DNA of 64,000 nucleotides from Membranihabitans maritimus (GTDB taxonomy: Bacteria > Bacteroidota > Bacteroidia > Chitinophagales > Saprospiraceae), in contig NZ_JAJSLW010000001.1 in assembly GCF_021729145.1 (NCBI RefSeq), positions 310,001 to 374,000 on the forward strand. Direction: 5' to 3'. A program made the translations under genes and the position numbers. Positions 17,752 through 27,077 of this stretch are shown in pieces. The notes below the pieces were generated by a model that had not been told where the DNA came from, made no database searches, and saw nothing but the letters and a program-made list of their open reading frames with translations. Position 1 is the first letter of the stretch; each line of letters opens with the position of its first letter.

Positions 17752-20415
17752 TCATGGTTGTACAGAAGATCTAAATAAGATTTCATCATCCCGGACCGAA
17801 ACAGCTGCAAAATGCCCTTCTAATATTTCTGACTTTGATCCCACAGGTACCTCTAATTTCTTATAATCTAAAGCGGACATAATATAATCTTTACTTTCAT
17901 TTGTATCAATTATTAAAAGATTTTGGTCTGTATCATAAGACACATTGCGTATAAAAAACTCACCCGAATCACTTCCTTCGAAAACCGATACAAATGTTTT
18001 TAAAGTTTTTCCCCGGGATCGTCGGACTATATAGGTAGCCTTTGCCCCAAAATCTGAATTTTCCCAGTCTTTTTGTCCCCATCCGCGTCCAATAAAAGAA
18101 GTCTCATTTGGATGACTTAGCATCCATCCGCGGGATTTCATATTCTCACCCGCAGTCCAAATAAGTTGCCAGGACCCCTTATTACTATTATTTTGAACCT
18201 TGTCAAAATCATATAATGACTCCTGATACGTACTCCAACTAGACGGTGTCGAAGTTTCAAAATTTAGCGTGTCAAGGTGAAATACATAATCCTGGATATC
18301 ACCTCCTCTGACCCTAAAGAAATCTATTATATAATTTCGCCCTTTACCGTGATCAATAATAGCAGTAGTTCTTCTATACAATGATGTCTCCATGTAAGCC
18401 GAAGATTCCGCTTCCATCATCTTTACATTTGTAGAAGCACTGAAATGCCTCATGTTCCCGCCTCTTTCTACAGAAATTTGATCTTTTTCGTCAATCAATA
18501 CAGTATTATGGGCTAGAGTCCGACTGCTCATTTTCTTTTGAGGATGATCCCAGAGATAACCAAAATCGGACAAGATCTCAGAACCATTCTTCCAGTAATA
18601 TAGATTTAGACTATCTGAATGATTGTGTCCACGCCAGTGGCTTGCGTTAAGTAATAGTAAACTTTCACGTCCATATTTTCCAGTTCTCAAGTGTCCGATT
18701 CGAAGATTTGGAGGATTCCAGTCAGTAAACTGAATAGGGGGACTATACCTGTCAACTGATTTCGGCTTCCTGTAATACAAAGAAAAAGAAGAAGGGCTGC
18801 TTGCCCGGCTTAAATCGTATGGAAATGCCAGCGTCATCATTTTTACTTTTTCTATATCTTCTTCAAAATAGGAATCCGGGACCGGACCGGTTGGTAATGA
18901 AAGATCTGTCCCACAAGCTTTCTTCAACAGAGAGAGATACAGCTTATTTTCCGGGTAATTAGCGACCATAAGTTCTAAATATGACGGGTCTAATATCAGA
19001 TTGTGGAAAGAATCGGCAAAAGGAGGGTACGTAAGATCCCCTCTCAGACCTTTATAAAATGCTTCCCAAATCTGTTGGTAGGCCGGTTCTTCATAAAGGT
19101 TTTTTCCGTCAATCCTGTTTCCATTAATATCTGTAAAACCATGGGGATCACTATAATCTCGCATGGTTTGCGCAAGATCCCAAATGCCTCCCAGAGCCAT
19201 TAAACCGTAAAAGGGAGATTCTTTTGTGGTTCCATCTTTCAAAAACCATTCTTTAGTTGCTTTTTCAAATCCTTCCAATCCAAATCGAACCAACTCCGGA
19301 TGCCCAACACACATACCTACCAACCCGACTGCCGGCCGATTGTTAATCGATTTATTATTGTTACCCTTATCACAAACAAGAAGAATCGTACTCTCCAGAA
19401 GTAGGTCTTTTTCAATTTGTATTTTTTCTCCATTTGAATAGACAGGAGATCTGTCGTCGCGATATGCGGAGCAGGTCAGGTCATAGGCTTCTACTACTTT
19501 TCGCACAAAAGTAGCCTCAAATCCTCTCCCGATTGATCGACCGGCAGACCAATATCCTGTCCATAATTGGCGATCGGGCTTGTTAGGAGGGGGCGTCAAT
19601 TCATCTTCAGGCAAATCCTTGATCCGTAAGGAAGCTATTTTCGGATCCATATCCGCAAACTCTCCATACCCCACATGAACCATCCAATTGGGATAACACG
19701 TGGCAAGACGTAATAGGATTTTTCTACATGCATCCGCATATTGAGGTTGGTCCGTTAAGACATATGCTTCTGCAAGTAGTCGACTGTAATTTGCTGCCCA
19801 ACGGACTTTCCGAGCCCTGATATTTGCGGAAAAACTAGGACGCCCTTTTTTGAATCCAAATATTTCAAAAGGTTCTCCCCCGAAATAACTAATCGTCTGT
19901 GGGGCGCCCCAGGTGGCATGGAGATGAATGGTCTCAGGATAATCTTTATTGGGAAATATGGTGTTGCAAACTTCGCACTTTAATTCTTCAGGAGTGTCAA
20001 TATCCCAAATCCAAAATCCTCCGGGGTGATTTGGCAAATTCTTATCGCGACAAGCCGGACAAGGTGTCATACGACTGTGCCCCGGGGTCGTCTTAGTGAT
20101 TAATGTATTCAGTGACTCACCTTCGATATAGGGAAGGTAGTATTTTGCTGTCTTCTCAATATTAGAAGAATAATTTCTTGCCCATTTGTATTTTTCTATG
20201 TTTCTATGGGCATTTTCAATGTCTACAGGTTTTATAGTGAGACAAGGATGTTTGACGGTTTCCCGGTATTTTTTCCATAATGACCAATCAAATAAGGGTT
20301 CATTTCTATACATACCCGGCTTCGATAAGACCTTCCAAAACCCATCGCTCATCAACAGTCCACTTCCTACTGTTAATTGCCCTAAAAACTGCCTACGCTT
20401 ATATTTCTTTTTCAT
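17752..20415 (-). CDS. heparinase II/III-family protein with zinc-ribbon-like insert
   Basis: An 887-residue protein with a Tat-like KRRQFLGQL start. An alpha/alpha-toroid fills about 180-540 and a heparinase II/III beta-sandwich about 570-880, with the signature R-G-H597-N-H599-S-D601 and L-A-H636-N-T-V. These are the family's catalytic and structural residues, so it is likely a polysaccharide lyase for uronic-acid glycans. A feature I do not associate with common lyases is a pair of CxxC motifs, C119-P-A-C122 and C147-E-V-C150, that look like a zinc ribbon near the N-terminus. It is the first gene of a four-gene operon (to 14547). It could also be a non-lyase member of the superfamily. Confidence 0.85.
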   Translation of the reverse strand: MKKKYKRRQFLGQLTVGSGLLMSDGFWKVLSKPGMYRNEPLFDWSLWKKYRETVKHPCLTIKPVDIENAHRNIEKYKWARNYSSNIEKTAKYYLPYIEGESLNTLITKTTPGHSRMTPCPACRDKNLPNHPGGFWIWDIDTPEELKCEVCNTIFPNKDYPETIHLHATWGAPQTISYFGGEPFEIFGFKKGRPSFSANIRARKVRWAANYSRLLAEAYVLTDQPQYADACRKILLRLATCYPNWMVHVGYGEFADMDPKIASLRIKDLPEDELTPPPNKPDRQLWTGYWSAGRSIGRGFEATFVRKVVEAYDLTCSAYRDDRSPVYSNGEKIQIEKDLLLESTILLVCDKGNNNKSINNRPAVGLVGMCVGHPELVRFGLEGFEKATKEWFLKDGTTKESPFYGLMALGGIWDLAQTMRDYSDPHGFTDINGNRIDGKNLYEEPAYQQIWEAFYKGLRGDLTYPPFADSFHNLILDPSYLELMVANYPENKLYLSLLKKACGTDLSLPTGPVPDSYFEEDIEKVKMMTLAFPYDLSRASSPSSFSLYYRKPKSVDRYSPPIQFTDWNPPNLRIGHLRTGKYGRESLLLLNASHWRGHNHSDSLNLYYWKNGSEILSDFGYLWDHPQKKMSSRTLAHNTVLIDEKDQISVERGGNMRHFSASTNVKMMEAESSAYMETSLYRRTTAIIDHGKGRNYIIDFFRVRGGDIQDYVFHLDTLNFETSTPSSWSTYQESLYDFDKVQNNSNKGSWQLIWTAGENMKSRGWMLSHPNETSFIGRGWGQKDWENSDFGAKATYIVRRSRGKTLKTFVSVFEGSDSGEFFIRNVSYDTDQNLLIIDTNESKDYIMSALDYKKLEVPVGSKSEILEGHFAAVSVRDDEILFRSSVQP

Positions 20416-21361
20416 TCCTATTAATATTGATATTGTAATTTGATTTCGAAGAATTTAAGAGTTCAGAGCATTTTTGAAGAGGGAGGTTTAATAAAAGCGT
20501 GATTATATAGTAGCCAATTTAGAGCCTCATTTAGGAGGAGGATCACAATTTTTAAGTGGTAACTCCATAATAAAAAAATTCTCAAGCCCGTATTGACAAG
20601 TCGAATCTACTATGCTCCCGCCCGTTGTTTTATACCGACAAAACTTCAACAAGTTGTCTTGTATTTTCCACTTTTGTTCCCTCTGAATCAATAACTATTC
20701 GTCGAGTTCAGATAATTTTATGCACTTAATTCCAATATCTTCTGTTAATAATACTGGATTGTCTCGAAATCGAAGCAATCTGTACTACAAATAGAATTTC
20801 CATTAAATCAGTTGTTTTAAATCCATTGTTTTTCTCAATGACGAGTGTCACTAAATTTCAACTATCTGCCAAAGTATATTTTTTCCGCATGAACAACTTT
20901 GGGATTGTGGTGTGGTTCTATATATAAATCAATATCTTTTATCGGATTTCACGCCTTCTTTTCTTCACCAGCTATGGCAAATAACTGGCCAATACATATA
21001 AAACTAAATTATAACTTCAGTCAAGCTTTATTTTTTTCTATAAAAATGATATCCATAGGTTCTCTCCGCTTGCAGTGCTTATTTTATTTCTTTCCTTGCC
21101 TTTATGAGGTTATTCTATTCATGTTTATTGCAATCAAATAACCAGACAAACTCCTTGTTGAATTCGTCAGAATAAAATTTCGCTGGTAACGTTACCGAAT
21201 ATAGTAAATATTCAAATTATAATAAAATATTTCGATTAAATATTTTATTATACAAAAAACTTCAATTTTTCAATTGAACAATCAAAAGAATTGTATTTGT
21301 TTGAATTTTAATTATTTAATTGGTTAGTATGGTATTTGAATTTAGCATTTTCGAATTCAGA
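20416..21361. other. long intergenic region with operator
   Basis: A 946-bp AT-rich region between the PQQ dehydrogenase and the heparinase-type gene. Short open stretches on both strands are not convincing. On the minus strand, fragments such as TEDIGIKCIKLSELDE (near 20740-20700) look protein-like but are interrupted by stops, so a decayed gene may lie here. The operator palindrome at 21185-21196 is about 770 bases upstream of the heparinase-type start codon, which would leave a long leader if it controls that gene. Confidence 0.4.
21185..21196. promoter_or_regulatory. LacI-type operator, copy 3
   Basis: Palindrome GGTAACGTTACC followed by GAATATAG, the same right flank as copy 2 and nearly that of copy 4. 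The left flank is not conserved (GCT). It lies downstream of the PQQ dehydrogenase gene and far upstream of the heparinase-type operon. Confidence 0.65.
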
Positions 21362-23464
21362 TTAAGGTAATGCAAAAGCTACAATTGCATCACCTTTAGG
21401 AGCATCCGCTTTAGTCCCTCCACATACAATCACTATGTATTGCTTACCATCAATTCTATAAGTGCTTGGTGTGGCAAAACCGGGGTAAGGCAGATCTGTT
21501 TCCCAAATTACTTGTCCGGAAGACTTATCAATTGCCCGAAACTTTTTATCTGTGGTAGCTGCTAAGAATATCAAACCATTTTTAGTAACTAGTGGTCCCC
21601 CGTAATTGGGTGTGCCGGTATTTTCAATTCCTTTTTCTTTCAATTCCGGGTATTCACCAATTGGTATTTGCCATTTATGAAGCCCTGTATTGAGATCAAT
21701 TGCAGTCAAAGTTCCCCAGGGAGGTGAAATTCCCGGAAAACCAGCCTTATCTTTGAACCGAGTATACCCATTAAACTTCCACTGAATTGGACCATTTGCC
21801 TGTTTTTCAACTGGATGTGTTGAAGGTTCTATCTCTTCGGAAAAAAGAAATCCTAATAATTGGACCATTTCCCTTTCGGTTAGTTGGGGGAACCCCGGCA
21901 TCATTCCTTTCCCTCTTTGTACTATTGTCCCGACATCTTCCTTTGACAACCGATCCTGTAGATTAATTAGAGAAGGATAACCGCTAGAAGGAATCCCTTT
22001 CCTGTCGGGACGATGACAAGATTCGCAGTTGATAGCATACAGGCGTTCACCGAAGCTCATCGAGTTGCTACTTTGAGTGGTAGTATTTTTGCTCAAACTA
22101 AAAACACAAGCCATTTCATTGGAATTAATATACATTATACCTTCCGGGTCAATTGCTGCACCGCCCCATTCCGCCCCACCATGGCTCCCCGGTAAAATGA
22201 AAGTGGGTTCTTCACTTAGGGGCGTATAAGCTGGCTTATTGGCCTGACGAAAAACTGCGTGTAGTGAATCCCTATCTTGCGAATAAGGATTTATTTCTGA
22301 TTCAGTTATCACCTGACGGCTAAAGGGTTGGGGTAATTCAGGAACAGGTTGGGTCGGCCAGGCTTCTTCACCGGGAATGGAAGAAGACGGTACTTGAATT
22401 TCATTAATTGGAAAAATCGGTTCACCTGTGAGTCGGTTTAATACAAACACATGTCCCGATTTGGTAATTTGAGCAAGAGCTGGAATTTCCTGACCATCTT
22501 TACGGACGGAAAACAAGTTAGGTGGAGCCGGTAAATCACGATCCCAAATATCGTGATGAACCACCTGGTAATGCCAAATTCTTTTACCGGTTCGTACGTC
22601 CAATGCAATAATACAATTGGCAAATAAATTTTCACCTTTTCGCTCACCACCATAAAAATCGGGTGAAGCAGACCCCGTAGGAATAAACAAGATTTCATTC
22701 TTTTCATCAAGGGACATTCCGCTCCAACTATTGGCACCTCCCCCTACAGAATTACTTTTATAGGCGTTTTCGGGCCAGGTTTCGTATCCATACTCACCTG
22801 GCCTGGGAATCGTATGAAAAACCCATTCCAGTTCTCCTGTTACCGTATTAAAAGCCTGAATATACCCAGGGGCAGCTCCATTCCCTTCACTAACGACCAA
22901 AGGCATAATTATCAAATTGTCAAAAACAGTACCCGGAGTCCTGGATGTAACGAATTTCTCTTTTGAATTCTCTCCCATGCCGGATTTAAGGTGAACCCTG
23001 CCATTTTCTCCAAAAGTTGCAATCTTGTTTCCTGTGTAAAAGTCCAATGCATACAACCATTCCCCATAGGCCGTAAAAATTCTTTTATCATCACCATTTT
23101 TCCAAAAAGAAATTCCGCGGTTTACTAAAAAAGATTTATCCTCTGATGCTGAAAACTTCCAAATAAATTGGCCTGTAGTCGCATCCAGAGAAATAACCTC
23201 ATTCGTCGCAGTTGTAGAAAATAAATGCCGGTCAATAATTAATGGATTACATTGCATTTCCCCCTTATCTCCTGTATTGTACTCCCATACCTTCTCCAGC
23301 AGGTTTACATTCTCTGCATTGATCTCATCAAGAATGGAATAGTGATTTCGATCCAGGCCTCCAAGATATTCAGCCCAATCCACATCTTGTTCAGTTTTCT
23401 TACACGAAGACAGGCAAAGGATGAAAAAGAGTAATAAAATATATAACCTTTGATATTGGTTCAA
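21362..23464 (-). CDS. PQQ-dependent dehydrogenase with internal cytochrome c
   Basis: A 700-residue quinoprotein of the membrane glucose/alcohol dehydrogenase type. It is a lipoprotein (LSSC, Cys21). The eight-bladed propeller is interrupted by a cytochrome c domain at about 471-545 with the haem motif C480-E-S-C483-H484 and a likely axial Met in KGMMPGFP. Propeller repeats such as ISLDATTGQFIWKF and AIDKSSGQVIWETDLP lie on both sides. It would oxidise a sugar or alcohol in the periplasm and pass electrons through its own haem. The start is TTG: no in-frame ATG or GTG precedes the signal sequence and a stop lies four codons upstream. It has its own spacing of over 450 bases on both sides. 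Confidence 0.9.
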   Translation of the reverse strand: MNQYQRLYILLLFFILCLSSCKKTEQDVDWAEYLGGLDRNHYSILDEINAENVNLLEKVWEYNTGDKGEMQCNPLIIDRHLFSTTATNEVISLDATTGQFIWKFSASEDKSFLVNRGISFWKNGDDKRIFTAYGEWLYALDFYTGNKIATFGENGRVHLKSGMGENSKEKFVTSRTPGTVFDNLIIMPLVVSEGNGAAPGYIQAFNTVTGELEWVFHTIPRPGEYGYETWPENAYKSNSVGGGANSWSGMSLDEKNEILFIPTGSASPDFYGGERKGENLFANCIIALDVRTGKRIWHYQVVHHDIWDRDLPAPPNLFSVRKDGQEIPALAQITKSGHVFVLNRLTGEPIFPINEIQVPSSSIPGEEAWPTQPVPELPQPFSRQVITESEINPYSQDRDSLHAVFRQANKPAYTPLSEEPTFILPGSHGGAEWGGAAIDPEGIMYINSNEMACVFSLSKNTTTQSSNSMSFGERLYAINCESCHRPDRKGIPSSGYPSLINLQDRLSKEDVGTIVQRGKGMMPGFPQLTEREMVQLLGFLFSEEIEPSTHPVEKQANGPIQWKFNGYTRFKDKAGFPGISPPWGTLTAIDLNTGLHKWQIPIGEYPELKEKGIENTGTPNYGGPLVTKNGLIFLAATTDKKFRAIDKSSGQVIWETDLPYPGFATPSTYRIDGKQYIVIVCGGTKADAPKGDAIVAFALP

Positions 23465-23917
23465 TTGGGTTTGGATTTAAATTTATCAACAAAAACCTAA
23501 TGTTTTACACAAAAAACAATAGAGACAATCTTCCTCTTACCCCATACGGGCAGGGACATTACAATCAATGCTTCCAATTCTCAACATACTTCGGATGCTG
23601 GCGTTTCAGCCTGGACATTTCCACACGGGCTTTCCTATTAATCCCATCCCCAACGGGAACATTTTGCGAAGGGAGTAGATTGCAGTAGCCCTACATTGGA
23701 TTTCAAAACAACCTTGCCACTGCACCCCTTAAGAGACTTTGGTCGTCGTCGGCCAAAGCCTCTGGCGACAGCTAGCAATCGGAAAGTGTCGAATCAAAGC
23801 TGGAAAACATATACAATATTTATTGCTCCAAAATACTAATATAAGTTTTCTTTATGACTTATTGAGCTCTTGATACAAACCACTAAAACATTCAATCTTT
23901 ACCCTGTCACAGTGCTA
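23465..23917. other. intergenic region with GC-richer unexplained block
   Basis: About 23520-23800 is clearly richer in G+C than its surroundings and contains a hairpin CTTTGG/CCAAAG (23737-23742 and 23753-23758). The plus strand stays open from 23500 to 23688, but the translation looks like a chance frame. It could be a mobile-element relic or a structured RNA. I recognise neither. Confidence 0.35.
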
Positions 23918-25279
23918 TTATTTTATCTTCTCCGCATTTTTATATATTTTTTCTATGGCATTGGCAATATTATTCATATCCTCTTTACTTCCCAACAATA
24001 AATTTTGCGTAAACCAAACTGCTTCATCACACAATTGATCATTTAGGGGACATTCATTGACTTCAGCATATGAATCGTAATCCAGGCGCTCTGAGGGGTA
24101 AAACTTCTTATAGAATTTGGAGTTAAAAGCATTTTCCAGATACGGCATCTTATTCAGCGGTCTATATCCACTTGAGCAAGGAACTCCTTCTGCTCTAAGA
24201 GCCTCCAGGAATTTACTTCTCGAAAGCCCTTTAAATTCTTCCTCTTTATATCGGAATGGAAACAGGTGAAAAGCTGCCCGATTTGTTTTGTCGTATAAAC
24301 GATACGGCAGGATTCCGGGAACATCTTTGATTTTACCTTTGAGAAGTTCTGCATTCTTACTTCGTAATTCAGTTTGATCTTCCAGTCTTTTGAGTTGGGC
24401 CAGTCCAATGGCAGCCTGATATTCTGTAATTCTCAGCTTGGTACCGATACGAATTGTTCCTGCACCTACTTCACCGGAAACTGACCCGTATGGATTCCCA
24501 TAGTTGTGAAAAGAAGTACAACGATCCATAAACTCGTCGTCGTTGCTTACGATAGCCCCTCCTTCCCCCATTGGAAGGTTTTTGGAATTTTGAAAACTGA
24601 AACATCCGGCATCACCGATTGTACCCAATTTTTTATTATCGTATTCAGCCAACCAACCCTGGCAAGCATCTTCGATTACCTTGAGTTTATGCTTTTTGGC
24701 AATTTTCATAATAGGATCCATATCACAGGGTAAACCCAATATATGAACCGGCAATATAGCCGCCGTATTCGAAGTTATTTTTTCTTCAATTTTTGCGGGA
24801 TCCATTTGAAAAGTTTCCGGATCTACATCTACAAATACGGGAATAGCTCCATTAAAGAGGATACAAGAAACAGATGCAATGAAGGTGTATGGAGTTACTA
24901 GAACTTCATCTCCCCATCCTATTTCATATTGAGCAAGAGCTGCATTTAATGCATTTGTTCCATTGACTACGGTAAGGCACCGTTTCACCCCGAGGGTTTC
25001 TGCCCATTTTTCCTCAAATTCCTTGACAACTGCAGCTCTGGACCAAACCCCACTTCGTATAACCTCTATCACGCGCTCTTCATCAATTTGTGGTTTCCAT
25101 ATAGGCCAGTCGGGCCAATCGTGCCCCATGGATGGAGTCCCTCCCAAAATTGCCGGAGTAGAGGATGAATTTTTCCCGATGTTGAATACGTCTCCGGTGA
25201 TCTGAAGACCTGCAGCTGTTCCTAAACCCGCTACAGAATTGTATTTTACGAAATTTCTTCTAGATATTTTCTTTTTCAT
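23918..25279 (-). CDS. DegT/DnrJ/EryC1/StrS aminotransferase with Tat-like signal
   Basis: A 453-residue fold-type I PLP enzyme of the sugar-aminotransferase family. The pyridine-N Asp is D204 in VIEDACQGW, and the Schiff-base lysine is K233 in FSFQNSKNLPMGEGGA. Substrate-side SGVWSR and GTNALNAAL are also standard. Unlike typical family members it carries about 40 extra N-terminal residues starting MKKKISRRNFVKYNS, a Tat-like motif with a hydrophobic stretch. If exported it would be a periplasmic PLP protein. It ends a three-gene operon (gaps 29 and 17 bases) with the beta-helix and two-module amidohydrolase genes. The activity could be transfer of an amino group to or from a keto sugar; the substrate is unknown. 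Confidence 0.88.
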   Translation of the reverse strand: MKKKISRRNFVKYNSVAGLGTAAGLQITGDVFNIGKNSSSTPAILGGTPSMGHDWPDWPIWKPQIDEERVIEVIRSGVWSRAAVVKEFEEKWAETLGVKRCLTVVNGTNALNAALAQYEIGWGDEVLVTPYTFIASVSCILFNGAIPVFVDVDPETFQMDPAKIEEKITSNTAAILPVHILGLPCDMDPIMKIAKKHKLKVIEDACQGWLAEYDNKKLGTIGDAGCFSFQNSKNLPMGEGGAIVSNDDEFMDRCTSFHNYGNPYGSVSGEVGAGTIRIGTKLRITEYQAAIGLAQLKRLEDQTELRSKNAELLKGKIKDVPGILPYRLYDKTNRAAFHLFPFRYKEEEFKGLSRSKFLEALRAEGVPCSSGYRPLNKMPYLENAFNSKFYKKFYPSERLDYDSYAEVNECPLNDQLCDEAVWFTQNLLLGSKEDMNNIANAIEKIYKNAEKIK

Positions 25280-25296
25280 CTTTATCTGATTTTTAT

Positions 25297-27048
25297 TTAA
25301 TTAATGGTAGGTCGAGACTTTGCCGGAAGACGGTTCCAACAAGGTTCAATAACATTTATAGCATTTTGAGTCAGGATTTTCTTTTTAATTTCCAGTGACA
25401 AATCGGAGAAAACTACCCATCCCAATTGCGGACGGGGGTCTCTCATAGGAAGGTCTGATCCATAAAGAATTCGATCTGCACCAGCTTCCTCTACAAGATA
25501 TTCTACTGCACCTAGTGGAACCGTCGTATAGGTTACTTCCGCAAAGACATTGGAATGCTTTTTCATTATTTCAATGGATTTCTCCGCCATGGAAAAGCTA
25601 TTGCCTGCATGGGCAATAATCCAACGGACATTCGGATATTTCCCAGCAAGCACATCCGTCTCCAAAAGGTCGGATCGTGAATTATGGAGAAGCCCGTAGA
25701 AATGGTTTTTGTTTCCGTATTCCCACCATACATCGTAAGACGGATGATGGTACTCGCGCCCGTATAACAAATACGGTTTCATCCCGATAAACCTTGGGTC
25801 ACTATATACATTCTCAATCATCTTCTTCATCTCACTTTGGGTAAATTGTGTGGGGTCAAATGTTCCCAAACCCCAATACCCTCCAGGAGAGGAGTCCAAT
25901 GCAGCTTTCGTCGTATGATTTCCGGAACGGGCATCCTGGCTGACAACACCATCCCAACTCATAATTCCTCCTCCAGCATATCCAAGTTTATTGATTAGCG
26001 AAAAAACCGCTGAAGGACCTCCATTTTTCATCCTGTAATGCCTTCCTGCACCATGGAGGCCTTCATGAAGAATATGCATATGCATATCAATAATAGGTAT
26101 AGGAAGCGCTAATCCCCGACGGATGGATTTCATAAGAATGTCTTCATTCCTGTTATTCTTTTCTTTGGGTGGCTTTTGCCCTTGTAAAAGGCGAATGAGA
26201 TTTCCACTCGCAATTTTTTCCCTTGCAGTTCTTGGAATCTGGGCATAGTCCACATAGGTTCTATGTGCTCCGGCTGACATTGTAGGGGTATTGGATGCAA
26301 ATACCAATTGGTCAGTCAAACCTTCCTCGTGAAAATATTCCAGTCCTTCATTTATTTGAAAGGTTTCAAAACTGATATGTAGATTGGAGTGTCTTTTTAC
26401 CAAAGGAATAACATATCGCTGCGCCGCCCAGGAAATATTTTTTAATAAGACCGGGAGTTGGGAGTATTTTTTAAGGAAAATGTCGACATCATTCCATGTT
26501 CCTAATTCCCCAAAATTGGGAATAATGGTCAGGATTTTTTGATCACTCAACCAATTAAACAATTCATCACAATGGCTTCCTTTCCAATCCCAGGAATTGG
26601 ATTTTGGGTGAATCATTACAGCCCTTACATTGTGCTCCTTCATATGTTTTCCCAATTCTTCGGGATTTGGAAATTCACCAGTTATATGAGGCATTACATT
26701 CCAAATCGCAAATAAATAAGGATATGGTTCCAGATCTTTGCTCAACCTCAAATTAGAAAAATGGGCGTCATAACTTAATGACATGGTGGAAGCCACCAAG
26801 GCACCCGAAATCGAGCAGTAATCCATTTCTTTTATTAAGTCTCCAAGTTTTTTCCTTTCTTTGGAATGTGATACCCTCTGAGGACCAACTTCCGTATAAC
26901 CATCAAAAAATAGCACCGGGGTTTCACCTTCGGATTCAATTTTATTGTAATAACTTTGAGCAATTCTATCCATAGAAGGTCCTATGGCAGATAATCCCAA
27001 TCCCAGGGTTGAAAAATGCTTAATAAATTTTCTTCTTTGTATTTCCAT
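25297..27048 (-). CDS. two-module amidohydrolase, N-module degenerate, Tat-like signal
   Basis: A 583-residue protein with an N-terminal Tat-like QRRKFIKHF. Two amidohydrolase-2-like barrels are joined. The N-terminal module (about 45-290) begins FFDGYTEVGP with no HxH, and ends VFASNTP instead of GSD. The C-terminal module (about 315-575) has an intact D321-M-H323-M-H325, WIIAHAGNS and LYGSDLPMRD. This is the same inactive-plus-active arrangement that is split into two overlapping genes at 14547-16233. It is the middle gene of the 28232-23918 operon. The activity may be hydrolysis of a lactone or amide, or decarboxylation; the family alone does not decide. Confidence 0.85.
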   Translation of the reverse strand: MEIQRRKFIKHFSTLGLGLSAIGPSMDRIAQSYYNKIESEGETPVLFFDGYTEVGPQRVSHSKERKKLGDLIKEMDYCSISGALVASTMSLSYDAHFSNLRLSKDLEPYPYLFAIWNVMPHITGEFPNPEELGKHMKEHNVRAVMIHPKSNSWDWKGSHCDELFNWLSDQKILTIIPNFGELGTWNDVDIFLKKYSQLPVLLKNISWAAQRYVIPLVKRHSNLHISFETFQINEGLEYFHEEGLTDQLVFASNTPTMSAGAHRTYVDYAQIPRTAREKIASGNLIRLLQGQKPPKEKNNRNEDILMKSIRRGLALPIPIIDMHMHILHEGLHGAGRHYRMKNGGPSAVFSLINKLGYAGGGIMSWDGVVSQDARSGNHTTKAALDSSPGGYWGLGTFDPTQFTQSEMKKMIENVYSDPRFIGMKPYLLYGREYHHPSYDVWWEYGNKNHFYGLLHNSRSDLLETDVLAGKYPNVRWIIAHAGNSFSMAEKSIEIMKKHSNVFAEVTYTTVPLGAVEYLVEEAGADRILYGSDLPMRDPRPQLGWVVFSDLSLEIKKKILTQNAINVIEPCWNRLPAKSRPTIN

Positions 27049-27077
27049 TAGACAATTATTGTCATTCCGTTTATAAC

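Noticed and set aside
20551-20580. TTAAGTGGTAACTCC resembling the leader repeat
   Set aside because: Matches only a few bases and lacks the inverted partner arm.
20899-21141. 80-codon plus-strand frame
   Set aside because: No sequence features, surrounded by AT-rich intergenic DNA; likely chance.
23500-23688. 62-codon plus-strand frame in GC-rich block
   Set aside because: No family match, no promoter, and the composition suggests a chance frame in a structured or relic region.
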